From: Maritimibacter sp.
Lineage (GTDB): Bacteria > Pseudomonadota > Alphaproteobacteria > Rhodobacterales > Rhodobacteraceae
NCBI GenBank assembly: GCA_017792445.1
Contig: CP051232.1
Span: 2,640,001 to 2,704,000 of the forward strand
Reading direction: 5' to 3'
DNA: 64,000 bases
In this document: one piece after another, positions 63,788 to 64,000 of the stretch
Numbering within the stretch: the stretch's first letter is position 1
Layout of the letters: every line of letters starts with the position of its first letter
Notes under the pieces: model-generated
Told to the model about the DNA's origin: nothing
The model's input: only the letters and a program-made list of their open reading frames with translations
Databases searched by the model: none
Program-made: the position numbers and the translations under genes

Positions 63788-63865
63788 ATGTCGCTGTTCA
63801 AGTCCTTTAGCCTGCCGGTCGTCGAGATCGCCTTCTTCATCGTTCTGATCGGAGTGTTTGCGTGA
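63788..63865 (+). CDS. 25-residue membrane microprotein candidate
   Basis: Encodes MSLFKSFSLPVVEIAFFIV then LIGVFA: a basic N-terminus and a single hydrophobic segment long enough to cross the membrane. GAGTGAGTGAAAGAA precedes the ATG, with a purine-rich Shine-Dalgarno-like GAAAG. Its stop codon overlaps the next start (TGATG). It is too short for a routine gene call; presence of tight overlap supports translation. Function unknown. Confidence 0.5.
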   Translation: MSLFKSFSLPVVEIAFFIVLIGVFA

Positions 63866-64000
63866 TGACCATGCTGTCCCGTGAGTTTGTCGCCGCCGAG
63901 GCCGTCAACCAGCCGCTTGCTGCCCGCCTCGAAGAACTGCGCGCCGCGCAAATGCCCGTCGTTCCCGGCATGCCGCACCCGCCGCGTCAGCGTCGCGAAT
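63865..64000 (+). CDS. Start of a small hypothetical protein, cut by the window edge
   Basis: The frame begins at the ATG overlapping the previous stop by one base (or the ATG two codons later) and is still open at the end of the window after 45 codons. The visible sequence reads MTMLSREFVAAEAVNQPLAA, then RLEELRAAQMPVVPGMPHPP and RQRRE: a helix followed by a Pro/Arg-rich region. Not recognised. Probably translated with the preceding microprotein. Confidence 0.5.
   Translation, partial: MTMLSREFVAAEAVNQPLAARLEELRAAQMPVVPGMPHPPRQRRE

Overview
The window is GC-rich, densely coded DNA (roughly two-thirds GC by eye) that looks like the chromosome of an alphaproteobacterium of the Rhodobacteraceae/roseobacter type. 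The grounds are the gene families and their order: an alphaproteobacterial tad locus with 64-residue Flp pilins, an ffh-GNAT-chorismate mutase-rpsP-rimM cluster, a DmdC-like acyl-CoA dehydrogenase beside two MerR regulators, and short intergenic repeats of a kind I associate with this family. No phage, insertion sequence, integrase or CRISPR array was seen. Most genes are packed head to tail with ATGA, GTGA or TGATG overlaps, so translational coupling is the rule.

Layout. 0-11.7 kb (minus strand): a near-complete tad/flp pilus assembly locus reading flp2, flp1, cpaB, cpaC, an OmpA/CpaD-like lipoprotein, cpaE, cpaF, tadB, tadC, two TPR lipoproteins, a prepilin peptidase and a GNAT. TadE/F/G pseudopilins are not in the window. 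12.0-14.2 kb (plus): a lytic transglycosylase overlapping a HAD-UbiA fusion. 14.2-19.1 kb (minus): ffh, three tandem GNATs, chorismate mutase, rpsP, an EVE-domain protein and rimM. 19.3-27.1 kb: an SLC13-type permease, a methyltransferase/glycosyltransferase pair, a LysR regulator, an acyl-CoA synthetase, a sulfotransferase and a stand-alone Hint protein. 27.2-35.7 kb (minus): a beta-oxidation locus (fadJ, thiolase, GST, two acyl-CoA dehydrogenases) with two paralogous MerR regulators.

36-38.4 kb (plus): two coupled hotdog thioesterases and a MATE exporter. 38.4-40.2 kb (minus): DUF952, pyrD and an ArsC-like protein, coupled. 40.3-50.3 kb: housekeeping and accessory genes (Hsp70-like, GST, an 18-repeat MORN protein, nadE, an alpha/beta hydrolase, wrbA, a PfkB kinase, a mini-metalloprotease, DUF1801 and a delta-class carbonic anhydrase). 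50.5-53.7 kb: gltX, a GH13 alpha-glucosidase and tRNA-Ala(CGC). 54.2-57.4 kb: a heme oxygenase/bacteriophytochrome light-sensing pair. 57.5-63.6 kb: a FadR-type regulator with three tandem operator-like sites, a Cys/Met-type PLP enzyme and a complete CUT1-type ABC importer, apparently one catabolic operon for an unknown substrate. The window ends in a short pair of overlapping small genes, the second cut off by the window edge.

The least explained parts are the regulator-PLP enzyme-ABC importer operon, the MORN protein built from a duplicated nine-repeat block, the HAD-UbiA fusion, the Hint protein lacking its nucleophile, and the flp pair with almost identical mature pilins but divergent leaders. 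Starts were chosen by ribosome-binding sites, signal peptides and family alignment from memory; no database search was possible.
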